A model generated the notes under the pieces. The model did not search any database. It was not told the origin of the DNA and worked only from the letters and a program-made list of their open reading frames with translations. The position numbers and the translations under genes were made by a program. DNA of 64,000 nt from positions 71,218,323-71,282,322 of the forward strand of contig NC_079134.1 of assembly GCF_945859705.1 (NCBI RefSeq). Reading direction: 5' to 3'. Every line of letters begins with the position of its first letter. Within the stretch, counting starts at the first letter, position 1. Source of the stretch: Episyrphus balteatus (Eukaryota; Arthropoda; Insecta; Diptera; Syrphidae). Shown in pieces: positions 23,424 through 34,107 of this stretch.

Positions 23424-24700
23424 TTAAGTTTTAATAATGCTTCTTTGTATTGTTTTTATTCTCTTTAAATTGGAGAAAGTTCTTTCGGTAGTTGACGTAG
23501 AAACCAGCAGTGTAGCTAATATCTTTAATAAAAAATAAATACCAGGACAACTTTTTTCGGTGCAGCTTTCGAGCGCTTGCAATGAGTTCATAGAGGAAGT
23601 ATTTTTCCTTCTGATCAAATATCTTTTCTGAGTTTTTAATTCTTCACACAGAGAATAATATGACCAGGACCACCTAAATACCAACAGATTTCCTTATTGA
23701 ACTGTTTTATGAAGAAACCTTATTAATATCAACAATTAATAAGGTTTTTCCATAGAGATTTCTTATTATTTTCATGTACAAAATCTTTCAAAATTCTTTG
23801 TAAAAATTTCATATTTTTTCCAACTTGGCACTAAAACAAAAATTGTGACCAATATTTCTATAGTCAGTTGGAATAGGTGATCCCGTACATGATCGTATTT
23901 TTTTTATTAAAAAAACAAAACCGACTTCCATGGATCAAAACTGGGTTTTATGGTTTTTCTAATAGTACTGAACAGGCACAGCTTTTCAATACCTACAAAA
24001 AGAATTATCAAAATTGGTTCACTCGGTCCAAAGTTATGAGGTGACAAACACAAAAAAAAAGTACAGACGAATTGAATAACTCCTCCTTTTTGGAAGTCGG
24101 TAAAACAATAAGGAAATCCCGATTGTTTAAATAATATTTCCTTCTTGGATGAAAACTATAAGGAAATCTTATTGTTTTTGTTCTATTTTATGTGGTCTAG
24201 TTTTTGGTAAAACTCAACAGTTTCATTAAATTTTTTAGCTGCTTTGTCTATTTCAGACGAAGAATCCTTAGAAAGAACCGGAAACCCTTCTAGTGTGTTT
24301 TCATGGTTTGTACATTTTTCTCCAAGGCCCATTACATAGAAATCGAGAAAAAGATTGAAAACAGTAACACGAAAATATTCTTTACTGTACTTTGAACGGA
24401 AGGGTTCGAACGATTCTTTTGTCGCTTCACTATTCTCTTATGTTTAAAGCCTATGTCAAGGATTTCAGCTAATATTTCCCATATACAAAAAACTTTCGAA
24501 AATGAGTCGTCTTCTGCCCGTTTAATATTTAGTTGATCCCTTAAATCTTTAGCGAGCTCCATTGCTTGGATCAAGTCTAAATTCACTCTTTGAAACACCG
24601 ACTTAATGGCAACGAAAGTTGGTAAACCATATTTTATAACCTTTAAGCTAATCAAGAACTCGAAATCCATAGCGTTTTTTTCAAAGTGCGCTTCTTCAAC
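23424..24700 (-). pseudogene. hAT transposase relic (two pieces)
   Basis: Near 24670-24332 the minus strand gives DFEFLISLKVIKYGLPTF, LIQAMELAKDLRDQLNIKRA and WEILAEILDIGFK, resembling the helical middle part of hAT transposases close to the P52rIPK/ZMYM-like group. It continues at 24300-24190 (FYVMGLGEKCTNHENTLEGF). Near 23560-23424 it gives CTEKSCPGIYFLLKILATLL then STSTTERTFSNLKRIKT, the C-terminal dimerisation block with the ERTFS signature. The N-terminal zinc finger and most of the RNase H-like core are deleted, and a repeat at 23690-24170 separates the pieces. Not functional. Confidence 0.78.
23921..24100. repeat. 180-bp inverted-end repeat in hAT
   Basis: CCGACTTCCATGG at the left and TGGAAGTCGG at the right, with ACTCCTCCTTTTTGG next to the right end. 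Similar CCGACTTCC-ended repeats are widespread in insects (recalled knowledge). No coding content. Confidence 0.5.
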
Positions 24701-25080
24701 TTATTTATTCATGACTGTTTATACTGCACAATTATCGATTCCAATGGGGGGGATATATCCCCCTGATCCCCCCCCTATCTACGCCACTGGTTCCGCAAGG
24801 ATCAATTCTTGGGCCACTGCTATTTTCACTGTTCATAAACGATCTTCCGGAGGTTCTAAAATTTTGTAAGGTACTTATGTAGGCGGACGATGTCCAAATG
24901 TATCTTAGTTATCCAATTGGTACGGTCGAGGATGCCACGCATCGATTAAATTTAGACCTGGTGAGAGTTTTCACTTGGGCCAAAAATCCAAAAAAAGTCA
25001 AGCCATCGTTATAAGTAAAAATTCTATTGGTACTTCTTGCTTTCTGTGCGTAGAATTAGGTTGTTCAAGGCATAAACAAA

Positions 25081-25332
25081 AAATACCAAGACTGGAAACT
25101 CGGCGGTCAACTGACGTTTGCCTACAAGCTGCGAGGTGTGGTGAATGTCGTCAATCTATCGTTTTGTTCGTGTTGGATGTGTGGTGAATATCGTGAATCT
25201 ATAAATGTGTGCGTGTTAACGTCATTTATTAACGTGGTGGCTTTCACATATATTCACAGACAACTCTGTACCAGAAGGGTTTTGGGGGGAAAGACGTACG
25301 AAAGTTTCCAGTCTTGGTATTTTTTGTTTATG
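25081..25332. mobile_element. 252-bp MITE, 30-bp perfect TIR, 8-bp TSD
   Basis: It starts CATAAACAAAAAATACCAAG and ends in the exact inverse over 30 bases. GTTCAAGG is duplicated at 25073-25080 and 25333-25340, and LINE1 ORF2 joins in frame across it. CA ends, a ~30-bp TIR and an 8-bp duplication fit a P-like element; hAT is the alternative. Confidence 0.92.
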
Positions 25333-26659
25333 GTTCAAGGCTTCCTTACGTAACAACTGTGAAAAACTTAGGCATCAAGTTCAATCAAACCCTAACCTGG
25401 GAGGATCATCTATCGTGTGCAATCGGTAAAACCTACGGTGCGCTCAGGTGGCTGCCTTACATTTAAAATTAAAAACCTTTTGGCTAAAACTTTCCTTCTA
25501 CCTGTTCTGCTATATGGAAATCTTCTTTTCTGCAAAACTGATAGTAGGAATCAAAGAAAACTTCAAGTTGCTTTCAATAAAATCGCTCGTTTTATTTATG
25601 GTATTCGTCGATTCGATCACATCTCACAATACGCAAATGGAATTTACAACATACCTTTACAAAGTTACCTGGATAGCAGGGTATTAATGTTTTTGTCTAA
25701 TTTGATTCAGACCGGTACACCTGACTACCTATACGAAAAGATTATTTTTCCGCAGTCGCACAGTGTGGTAATTCGCCAATCTGACTAAACAAAATAGAAA
25801 AAAAAAAGTTTAGCCACATGATTTCAAATAATGAGTTGAGCTTCTCAATACAATGGGTAACTGTAATTCATGTTTGGTTTTTTTTTGTTTTCATCTCGGA
25901 TTAGCGTAAGCTAAGCTTGAAAGTTGGTTCTTGTCAACAGTTGGATGGAGATAATACGAAGTATTCTATTTTTCGCTTGAGTTTGGTTGACGATTAAAAA
26001 CGCTGTGGTAGTTTTATTGTTGTAATTGTTTTTTTTTATTGTTAATCTACATTTGGAGGTAAAGTATTATAATTTTTATTTATTAATTACCATTGCAACT
26101 ATTTAAAAAAAAATAAATTCTGTAAGAAGGCTAGAAAGTGCAAAAAAAAAATATCTTTGTTTTTCAAATAGAGGTAAAGTTTATTTTTCCGCATTTTTCC
26201 GGTCTGAATTGTGGAGTGTTGTCATTAAGATTAGCTATTTACATACATGTCTTGCGTTTTCTCGACCGCCATACAACTTTTTTCACTTTTCAAAATGAAG
26301 TCAAGATTTTCAAAAAAACAAATTTTCGAAAAATGTGTCAAAACTGCCAAATAAGATCGAAAAGACAGTTTTTTTGATCTTTTAATGAGCAGGTATCATC
26401 TTTGGAACATTTTTGACAATAAAGAAAAATTAAAAACATATATAAAAGTTTTGTGCTTCAAGTTAAGCGAAAAAAAAGATAAAAAAGGTGGAAGACACAT
26501 TGGACCCCTCTTTAAACCTGAATTTCATTTTGCTTGACCAATATTATGTGATAACTAAATAAACAAAAACAGTAGATAGTGAAACAAAAATAGAAAAGAA
26601 TTTTTAAAAACTAAAAAAACGGGAAAAATATAACAAACGGAAGGTTAAACGTCTCCTAA

Positions 26660-26869
26660 GGGCCAGTTGTACAAATATTTAATCCGTGGTTCAGCAACTT
26701 TTATCTTTTGTGTTCGGTGGAAAAATTGATTTTTAGCACTGGTTTTAGGTCCATATAGGTTGAAATAGGTAAATCCATCCTTGAACCAAAGTTGATCCAC
26801 TGCTAATCCGCCGAAATCGGCGAGTTAATTTCTTGATCCGAGGCTGAACCACGTTTGTACAACTGGCCC
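26660..26869. mobile_element. 210-bp Harbinger-like MITE
   Basis: Ends GGGCCAGTTGTACAAA and the inverse, flanked by TAA at 26657-26659 and 26870-26872. GTGGTTCAGC and GCTGAACCAC lie subterminally. GGGCC ends with a TWA duplication fit PIF/Harbinger. Confidence 0.85.
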
Positions 26870-27440
26870 TAAGTGCACCTATCCATTAGAAAATAGTTAA
26901 AATTAGTAGAATCGCTCTCCGCAAAATTGAAAAAGCATATTCCAATAATACCGGAAAGGATTTATTGAAATGTTCTTTGAGTGAAGGATCAAAATGTATA
27001 AAAAATTAAGTTCTGATCCTCTGGAACCACTAAACCACTGGAATTTTCAACTAATGAGGCATTATCATTGATGAATGATGCTTTTCTATCGGAACATCTT
27101 AAACAAGTTCAATGCAAAAAGCAAGCAAGTGTAAAAGTCCAGAAATAGAGTCACGAAGAAATTTAGAGAATTATTAGCTTGAAAAACATCGAAGGTAATA
27201 TAAACACAGCTGTTTTTAATAGGCCCTTATGTTTCAAGTTTGCATCGCACAAAAAGGAGTTACTTTTTTAAATTATCTGCAGATATTTTTAAAGGTGATG
27301 CCATTTTTTATGATTGTGAAGCATATTTAATTAAAATCATTGCTAAAATTTTAATTTAAAGCATGATAGTGAGAAAATAAATCATGTATGTCACCTGTCA
27401 AAAACGTGTGTAAAAGTTCTATTTCTTAATAAAAACTAAT

Positions 27441-27790
27441 TGTAGCGGAATTATACCCAACGTTGATATAATTAATTAGAAAAAAGTGAATGTTCAATAA
27501 TTCAAGATAATTATATTTTATGATTTGTAGACAGGTGTTACCTAGCTGGTGATCTCGATCCAAGTGAACGAGATTATAATTCAGAATATGCAAATTAGCT
27601 TTACAAAGTGCGATTACAAGATAAGAGTGATAAGAAAATACTGGTTTATGCTTACAAATACATGCGCAAGTAAAAAAGAAACTTATTCGGAGTACATTGA
27701 GTCAATAAATTTATGTTAAATGGAAAGATTTATGATGAATTGAAAAAATGTATGTTAAATGCAAATATTTATGATGATCAATCCGGAACA
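27441..27790 (-). repeat. BEL 3' LTR
   Basis: 350 bases, nearly identical to 33260-33609. It begins TGTAGCGGAATTATACCC in plus orientation and ends ATCCGGAACA. Confidence 0.96.
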
Positions 27791-27806
27791 TCCCGCCCCC
27801 CCTGGA
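27791..27806 (-). promoter_or_regulatory. BEL polypurine tract
   Basis: On the minus strand CAGGGGGGGGCGGGA abuts the 3' LTR. It is purine-only apart from one internal C, and lies where plus-strand DNA synthesis is primed. Confidence 0.75.
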
Positions 27807-27814
27807 ACAATGTT

Positions 27815-30800
27815 TCAGTTGGCAGGGAGTAGCGCAAGTTTTGTTATGGGTCGAACGAATGTACCATTTGCAGTTCTAATAGTGGCAACTCGCACAATAC
27901 CATCTGCACCCGGTGTAACGTCTTCCACTCTAGCAAGTGCCCATTTGGTAGGAGGTAGATTAGGCTTCTTTATAACGACCAAGTCTCCAGGTTGTAAGTT
28001 AGGTGTCGACTTCTGCCACTTTTTTCGATCCTGCAGTGTTGTAAGATATTCCATATGCCAACGCCGCCAAAATCCTTGTACCATTTTTTGCATAAGGTTC
28101 CAATGAGTTAACCGATTTTGGGGAATGTCTTCAACGCTTGGTTCTGGAATTGAGGTAAGAGGTTCACCTATAAGAAAATGACTTGGTGTTAGTGGATTTA
28201 AATCATTGTCAGAAATGCTACAAAGAGGGCAAGAGTTTAAAATGGCTTCAATTTGACTTAACACTGTGGAAAGCTCCTCAAAGGTTAATAAAGACGAACC
28301 AACAACTCCACGAAGGTGAAACTTCATTGATTTAACTCCCGCCTCCCACAACCCACCAAAGTGAGGAGCAGAAGGTGGAATGAAGTGCCAGTTGATTCCC
28401 TCTCGAGCAAGTGATGTAGATATGATGCTATTATGCTGTTGTGACATAACCAGCTTGTGCATCTCTGTCAAACATCTTCGTGCACCTTGAAAATTGGTGC
28501 CATTGTCACTATAGAGATTGGCACAGCGTCCTCTTCGAGAAACAAATCTTCTCAGGGCTGCAAGAAAGGCATCAGTTGTGAGGTCACTCACAGCCTCCAA
28601 ATGCACAGCCTTCGTTGAAAAGCACACAAACAACGCCACGTATGCCTTTGTGAGTTTCGGATTGCGACCACTCGAGAATTTAATAGTGAAGGGACCGGCA
28701 TAGTCCACCCCTGAGTTCATAAATGGTTGAGTTGGTTGAATTCGTTCAACAGGCAAGTCACCCATCAGCTGGTTGCTACGAAGACGGCTTTGCATGAAGC
28801 AAGTTTTGCAACTAAAAACTATCTTTCGAATGAGATTGCGACTACCCAGTATCCAGTATTGTTGGCGTACGATCGAAAATGTTTCAGACCCTCCTGTGTG
28901 TAAACTGTTGATATGAATATCTGTCACTATAAGAGAAGAAATGTATAGTTTGTTGGGTAAAATTATAGGGTGTTTAAGATTATAATTTATATGTGCATTT
29001 TTTAGTCTTCCACCGACTCGCAGAAGTTTGTCAGTTCCAATGAATGCCGCGTATCGTAAGAGTTTTGATTTTGTAGGAAGCTGATTATGGGTTAAAAGAT
29101 TCTGTATATCAGTTCCAAATGAAATCTCTTGGACATACCTTATAATAGCTGTCCTAGCAGCCCTAATTTCACATAAACTGAGGGTATTTACGCGACGTTC
29201 ATGATTAAGTTTTTTCTGAATGCAATTGTGTCTGAAACGGAGACAATAAGCTATAATTCTTTGAATTTTGTACCACGACGAATATCGTTCAAAAACGGAA
29301 TTGAGATAATTATCATCCGCAGATGAAAATAGTACAATTTGTGGCAGCTTTCTTTCTTCAGTTGTAACCGCTTCACACTCCGAGGTTCTTTGCGATACCG
29401 GCCAATATTGTTCGGAACGGTTAAGCCAGCTTGGATCATTCCACCAAAGCGTATGTTCTAGGAGTTTTGAAGGCAGAATTCCACGCGACGCACAATCTGC
29501 AGGGTTTGCTTCAGAAGGAATATGGTGCCAAGAGCTTCTCGGAACAGTATCTAGAATCTCACCACAACGATTAGCGACGAAGGTGGCCCAGCGACGAGGA
29601 GGAGAAACCAACCAATGTAAGACAATTTCAGAGTCACACCACGCAATTGTTTTTGTAATGTTTGCAGTCAGGGATGATTTTACGCGAGCAAGCAACCGGG
29701 AGAGTAGAAAAGCACCGCACAGCTCAAGACGCGGAATGGACACGGGTTTCAATGGAGCTACTTTCGTTTTGGCTGCAATTATCGTAAGTTTATAGTTCTC
29801 GGAATCAATTCTGCAGCGAGAATATACCACAGCCGAATAAGCAACGGACGAAGCGTCGGAGAAACCATGTAATTCAATATTTTCCAAAGATAGAAATACA
29901 TGTCTAGGCACGCGTATCTGCTGAAAGAATGGAAGTTCACCTCGATAACAGACCCACTTCTCAGCTACACCGGTTGGTAAGGGGTCATCCCATCCTAATT
30001 TCAAATCGCGTGACCAAAGGGCTTGGAACATTACCTTAAATGAAATGACCGATGGTGCTAGAAATCCGAGAGGGTCAAAAATACGCGATATTTCTGACAG
30101 GAGCGTTCGACGAGTTGACACTATCTCTGGCAAAGGTGAGCTCATACTAAATAAATATTCATCTCGAAAAGGGTCCCAATACATTCCTAGTACCTTCACC
30201 AAATTGTTAGATCCTTCAGTATCAATCAACGAATGTACACAATCCTCAGCAGGTAATCGATTAAGAAAAGGCCAACAGTTAGAGCTCCATTTCCGCAGTT
30301 TGAGCTTTGCAATTGAGAGCAGGGCAACTAACTCAGATTGAAGGTTTAAAAGAGAATCAATTGAGTCAGCGCCTGTCATCACATCGTCAACATAAACATC
30401 ATTAAGAAGAACCTGAGAAGCGTTGGGAAACTCTAAACGATAATCCTCAGCTAGTTGGTTAAGGACACGAATCGATAAAAATGGGGCACATGCTGTACCA
30501 TTGGTGACCGTACGGAGTCGAAAATGTTGAATCTCGTCACCTGGTTTTTCGCGCCATACAATGCGTTGGAAATTTGTGTGATCATCATCAACCAGAATTT
30601 GACGGAACATCTTCACAACGTCAGCTGAGAAGACGTACCGATGCTGCCGAAATCTTAAACAAACGCCAACAAGATCTCTTTGAGTTGAAGGCCCTACAAG
30701 CAATGTACTATTCAATGAACTACCTAGAGAATCCTTCGAAGACCCGTCGAAAACCACACGGAGTTTCATTGTAACACTGTCCATTTTGAAGACCGCGTGA

Positions 30801-31282
30801 TGTGGCAGATAGAAATGATGACCAGATGTTTGAACCAGCTCCTCTGGGGAAATCCGTTCCATATGGCCAAGTTCCAAGTACTCGCGCATAAAGTTAGAAT
30901 AAGATTCGAATAGTTCTTTGTTTTTGGTAAAACGACGTTCCATTGAGTGAAGACGTAAAACTGCAGCGTGAAGTGTATTACCAAATGAAGGAGTAGCATT
31001 GTCAATAAATGGAAGTCGAACTATATAACGACCGTCAGGAGAGCGAGAAAAGGTTTGACGAAAATGACTTTCTGCAAGATCTTCACCTGATTATTTAGAA
31101 CAAGGACCAACTTCTTCCAGCTCCCAGAATTTTCTTAAAATCTGATCAATATCTACAGTTGAAGAAAGAGAAGAGAACAATACCTCTATTTGATTGGTAA
31201 GAACTTCCCCTGTAATAATCCAACCAAAGACAGTACTTTGAGCAAATGGTGTACCTTCAATACCCTTGATTTGATTCCCTTC
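27815..31282 (-). pseudogene. BEL pol: RT, RNase H, integrase (broken upstream)
   Basis: An open frame of about 1,040 codons from 30943 to 27815. RT is marked by VVFDGSSKDSLGSSLN, FRQILVDDDHTNFQRIVWRE and YVDDVMTGAD (30381-30394, the catalytic DD). RNase H is marked by LHGFSDASSVAYSAVVY, IPRLELCGAFLLSRL and WCDSEIVLHWL. Integrase is marked by an HHCC-type finger region (HTGGSETF, CKTC), then SGVDYAGPF, LYSDNGTNFQG and PPSAPHFGGLWEAGVKSMK, which carry the DDE acids. The C-terminal part has LTPSHFLIGE and GDLVVIKKPN and stops at LALLPAN. Upstream in the same frame, stops at 31283 and 31091 cut it from gag-protease; the text between is otherwise BEL-like (TVFGWIITGE, SPDGRYIVRLPF). Confidence 0.95.
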
Positions 31283-33014
31283 TTAGATATTCCACAGCTT
31301 ATCTGCTCCTAATAAGGCATCAACGGGACGAGAAACATTGAATGTGGGATCAGCAAGGTCCAAATTATGAATATGGGTAAACGAAGAAGTATCGAAGGAA
31401 CAGGTTGGCAAATTGGAAGTAAGTTTTGAAAGGATAAACACGTCAACTGGAAGGGTTCCTGAATTGATTCGCGAATATAATTTGATTGAAGCACACCCTC
31501 TTGTGTACCCTGCTTCAGTTGCAGACAGTCCAACGACTGGAATACGAGCATGAGTTCTTGGCAGACCGAGTTTTTGCGCAAATGATTCAGAAATAAACGA
31601 ACTTTGTGAACCGGAATCCAATAAAACGCGACAGCTAATAAATTTCCCTTGCCTATCTCTAACCTTGGCAACTATAGATGGCAGAATGGTTTGTCGATTT
31701 GTTAATGATTTAAATGGCGAATGGTTACTAACTATAACTGAACTTGACGATTTGTCTGGATCTGCCACAGATCCTTGAACAGAATCTGCCTTGGGTTTAG
31801 AAAATGAAGAATCTTCACCTTCAGGGTGCACTAAGTAATGGTGCTTAGATTTGCACAAACGACAACGATAATTTGAACGACATTTATTTACAGAATGTCC
31901 TGGTCTGAGGCAACTAAAGCAAAGGGATTTAGCTTTTACGAACTCGCGGCGTGATTCAATTGAAAGTGCAACAAATTTTGTGCATTGACCCAACAAATGT
32001 TCATCATTACACATTGGACAACGTGAGGAACCCTGCTTTGATTCAGCAATGTGGGCCCGAATAGTATTTGGATTTTTACGACGCGTTTCCGAACGATTTA
32101 GCAATACACAATTCCAATGCATCGCAGCGAAGTTGTAAGAACTGCAACAGCTCCTTAATTTCACAGTTATCACGAGACCCTACCTCCTTTGCCCATGCCT
32201 CCTTGGTTTCCTGATCTAATTTCATGAGCAAAATATACACCAACCATGGATCCCGACCTTCCGCCTTGAGTGCTTTCAAAGCTCTAATACACTCATCAGC
32301 ATTATCAGAAACCTTTCTTAGAAGCCCCACATTATTCGATGGAACACTTGGAAGTGATAAATAATCCTGGATATGAGAATGGACAATAAGATTCGACCGA
32401 TCGTATCGTTTAACCAATCGATCCCACGCGTCTACATAATTGATATCGGACACCGGAATTTTGCTTATCAAATCTGCGGGTCGATCGCGAAGCAAGGATT
32501 TTAAATATCGAAATTTCTGGGTTGGTGTTATGTCGTCTCTATTTTCTATAGACCCAAGAAATAAATCCCTAAAACACGGCCATTCCTTGTAGTCTCCAGT
32601 GAATGGTGGAATTTGAAAGGTTGGAAGCGTGAGCGTTTTTGTTTTATTGGAATCTTTAAAAGATTTTAAAAAAGATGATTGCTGCCTAGCAAGGTCTTCG
32701 ACAACTGACTCTTTGAGTGGCGTAGTCGTAGACGCCTGACGCGCGCGAAGGTTTTTAGTTAAAGTAGAATGTGCTACTAAATATTTTTCTTCATACTCAG
32801 TTATATCGATATCTGATTCTTCAAAATTAGCATCATCAACGAATTCGATTAACTCGTCAATGAGCCCCTTGTATTTCTCCCACGCGGTCTCGAGATATTT
32901 TAATCGAAGCTCAATTAATTCGGTATCAAATTCATCCGATAAATTTTCAGAAAACGAAACTGTCTGTGTTATACACCTCTTTGCAACCGAAATCTTCTTT
33001 TTGATTTTGTTCAT
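31283..33014 (-). pseudogene. BEL gag and aspartic protease, frameshifted
   Basis: It starts ATG at 33014 (MNKIKKKISVAKRC). The gag has the DUF1759-type block LPTFQIPPFTGDYKEWPCFR and KFRYLKSLLRDRPADLI. The frame fails at about 32080-32110 after LELCIAKSF, where a one-base shift moves it to the next frame (TRRKNPNTIRAHIAESKQ). Three zinc-knuckle-like CxxC blocks follow (CPMCNDEHLLGQC, CFSCLRPGHSVNKC, CRLCKSKHH). The protease core is LLDSGSQSSFISESFA, with the DSGSQ catalytic motif of BEL elements, and VDALLGADKLW before the stop at 31283. BEL elements usually have a single gag-pol ORF, so the shift is probably damage. Confidence 0.93.
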
Positions 33015-33241
33015 TTTTTATAATAAAAAAAAAGAATTAGATTTCTAAACGAAATAAAGTTTTTTAATTAAATTGTACGAGAAGCCTGTACGTTGCACGT
33101 GATTCAATTTCAAAGTTCTAATACGCACGCTTTGATTTATATTACAATTTAATTAATTCGCACTAATGTTTTATAAACCGATCGAACTGTCTTTTCAATG
33201 TTTTTTAACCACAGGAATGATTGATTCTTTTATTCTATTCG

Positions 33242-33259
33242 ACAAGAAGGACCAAATAA
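33242..33259 (-). promoter_or_regulatory. Candidate BEL primer-binding site
   Basis: On the minus strand the bases just inside the 5' LTR read TTATTTGGTCCTTCTTGT. A tRNA primer complement is expected here. The matching tRNA was not identified, so this is positional evidence only. Confidence 0.45.
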
Positions 33260-33609
33260 TGTAGCGGAATTATACCCAACGTTGATATAATTAATTAGGA
33301 AAAAGTGAATGTTCAATAATTCAAGATAATTATATTTTATGATTTGTAGACAGGTGTTACCTAGCTGGTGATCTCGATCCAAGTGAACGAGATTATAATT
33401 CAGAATATGCAAATTAGCTTTACAAAGTGCGATTACAATATAAGAGTGATAAGAAAATACTGGTTTATGCTTACAAATACATGCGCAAGTAAAAAAGAAA
33501 CTTATTCGGAGTACATTGAGTCAATAAATTTATGTTAAATGGAAAGATTTATGATGAATTGAAAAAATGTATGTTAAATGCAAATATTTATGATGATCAA
33601 TCCGGAACA
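33260..33609 (-). repeat. BEL 5' LTR
   Basis: 350 bases, with about two differences from the 3' LTR. On the minus strand it is the promoter LTR; gag begins about 245 bases downstream. Confidence 0.96.
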
Positions 33610-33945
33610 CTAATTATTCCGCCTCTCTTTTTTTCGTAAATAGCAATAGAGCTTTTATTTATTGAGATTTTTCAAGCGTTTTTTAAAATAATTAAGTATA
33701 TCCAATCATAGAATACGTATACGGAAACATAAATTCAAATAGGTACTATAAAAATGCATTTTCTTCATCACTATTTTGACCCACTTTTTGCAGAAATTAT
33801 AGATTTCTTTTTAAAAAATCTTTCTTTTTTATAGAATTTTATCTATTCACAATCATTTGTTTAAAACTGTTTAGAAAAAAAGTCGATTTAACGCGAGTTA
33901 TTGATTTTGTCCTGCTAGATTCGTGATTGGCCACACTGTGAGTCG

Positions 33946-34107
33946 CGTAGAAGCAACGTCCTTATTTTACCACATAGGTACGCTGTTTCTAAACGAAAAT
34001 TCTTTGTGTATGCCGTGGGTCTGTGGAACTCCCTACCTGCCGACTTGAGGAGAATCAACAACTGCGTTCTGTTTAAAAAGTCAATTGAAAATTATTTTTG
34101 CTGCTAG
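33946..34107 (+). pseudogene. LINE1 ORF2, C-terminal end
   Basis: The frame left at 25758 resumes after the Transib-like element as RRSNVLILPHRYAVSKRKFF and VGLWNSLPADLRRINNC, ending IENYFCC then TAG at 34105. LWNSLP near the end is common to CR1-like ORF2 proteins. The 3' UTR runs about 200 bases to an AATAAATAAATT-type tail. The exact resumption after removing 8.2 kb proves that the BEL and Transib-like DNA entered after the LINE. Confidence 0.85.

Larger units (their letters stand above)
23365..24789. mobile_element. 1.4-kb hAT inside LINE1 RT motif B
   Basis: Ends CAGTGGCGTAGATAG and CTATCTACGCCACTG with perfect GTTCCGCA copies at 23357-23364 and 24790-24797. Removing the element and one copy restores GVPQGS in frame. 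G-rich subterminal tracts are present (GGGGGGGATAGATC on the left, its inverse on the right). Confidence 0.95.
22701..25758 (+). pseudogene. LINE1 ORF2, reverse transcriptase part (three pieces)
   Basis: After the MITE at 22475-22700 the text gives GTYGDTHLNRSAF and KAVQAIKSEAIGLDNMHPKF, then YRPISILPLISKAFEKIVYD near 22990. LLDFSKAFDSVSHAILLEKL near 23180 is RT motif A with both acidic residues. The frame stops in GVP at 23364, where a hAT is inserted, and resumes after 24797 as QGSILGPLLFSLFINDLPEV (motif B). Motif C near 24880 reads stop-ADD, so the tyrosine of YADD has become TAG while both catalytic aspartates remain. It continues across 25081-25340 with LPYVTTVKNLGIKFNQTLTW and ends KIIFPQS at 25758. 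Several other stops and shifts are present. Confidence 0.87.
27441..33609 (-). mobile_element. BEL/Pao LTR retrotransposon, nearly complete
   Basis: A 6.17-kb element with 350-bp LTRs that start TG and end CA and differ at about two positions (near 27480/33300 and 27618/33438). The 5-bp target duplication CTAAT is perfect (27436-27440 and 33610-33614). Order on the minus strand: LTR, primer-site region, gag, zinc knuckles, aspartic protease, RT, RNase H, integrase, polypurine tract, LTR. This is the BEL/Pao order. The coding part carries one frameshift and two stops, so it is recent but not autonomous as read. Confidence 0.97.
25759..33940. mobile_element. Transib-like element (CACAGTG ends, 5-bp TSD), hosts BEL
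   Basis: Ends CACAGTGTGGTAATTCGCC and, inverted, CACAGTGTGGCCAATCACG. AGTCG is duplicated at 25754-25758 and 33941-33945. Transib elements have CACWRTG-type ends and 5-bp duplications, and the heptamer equals the V(D)J recombination signal heptamer. About 2.0 kb remains after removing BEL. No transposase was seen. The related copy is 50527-54071. Confidence 0.8.

Noticed and set aside
30574..30774. Plus-strand frames across 27759-31000
   Set aside because: Shadows of the minus-strand BEL pol gene.
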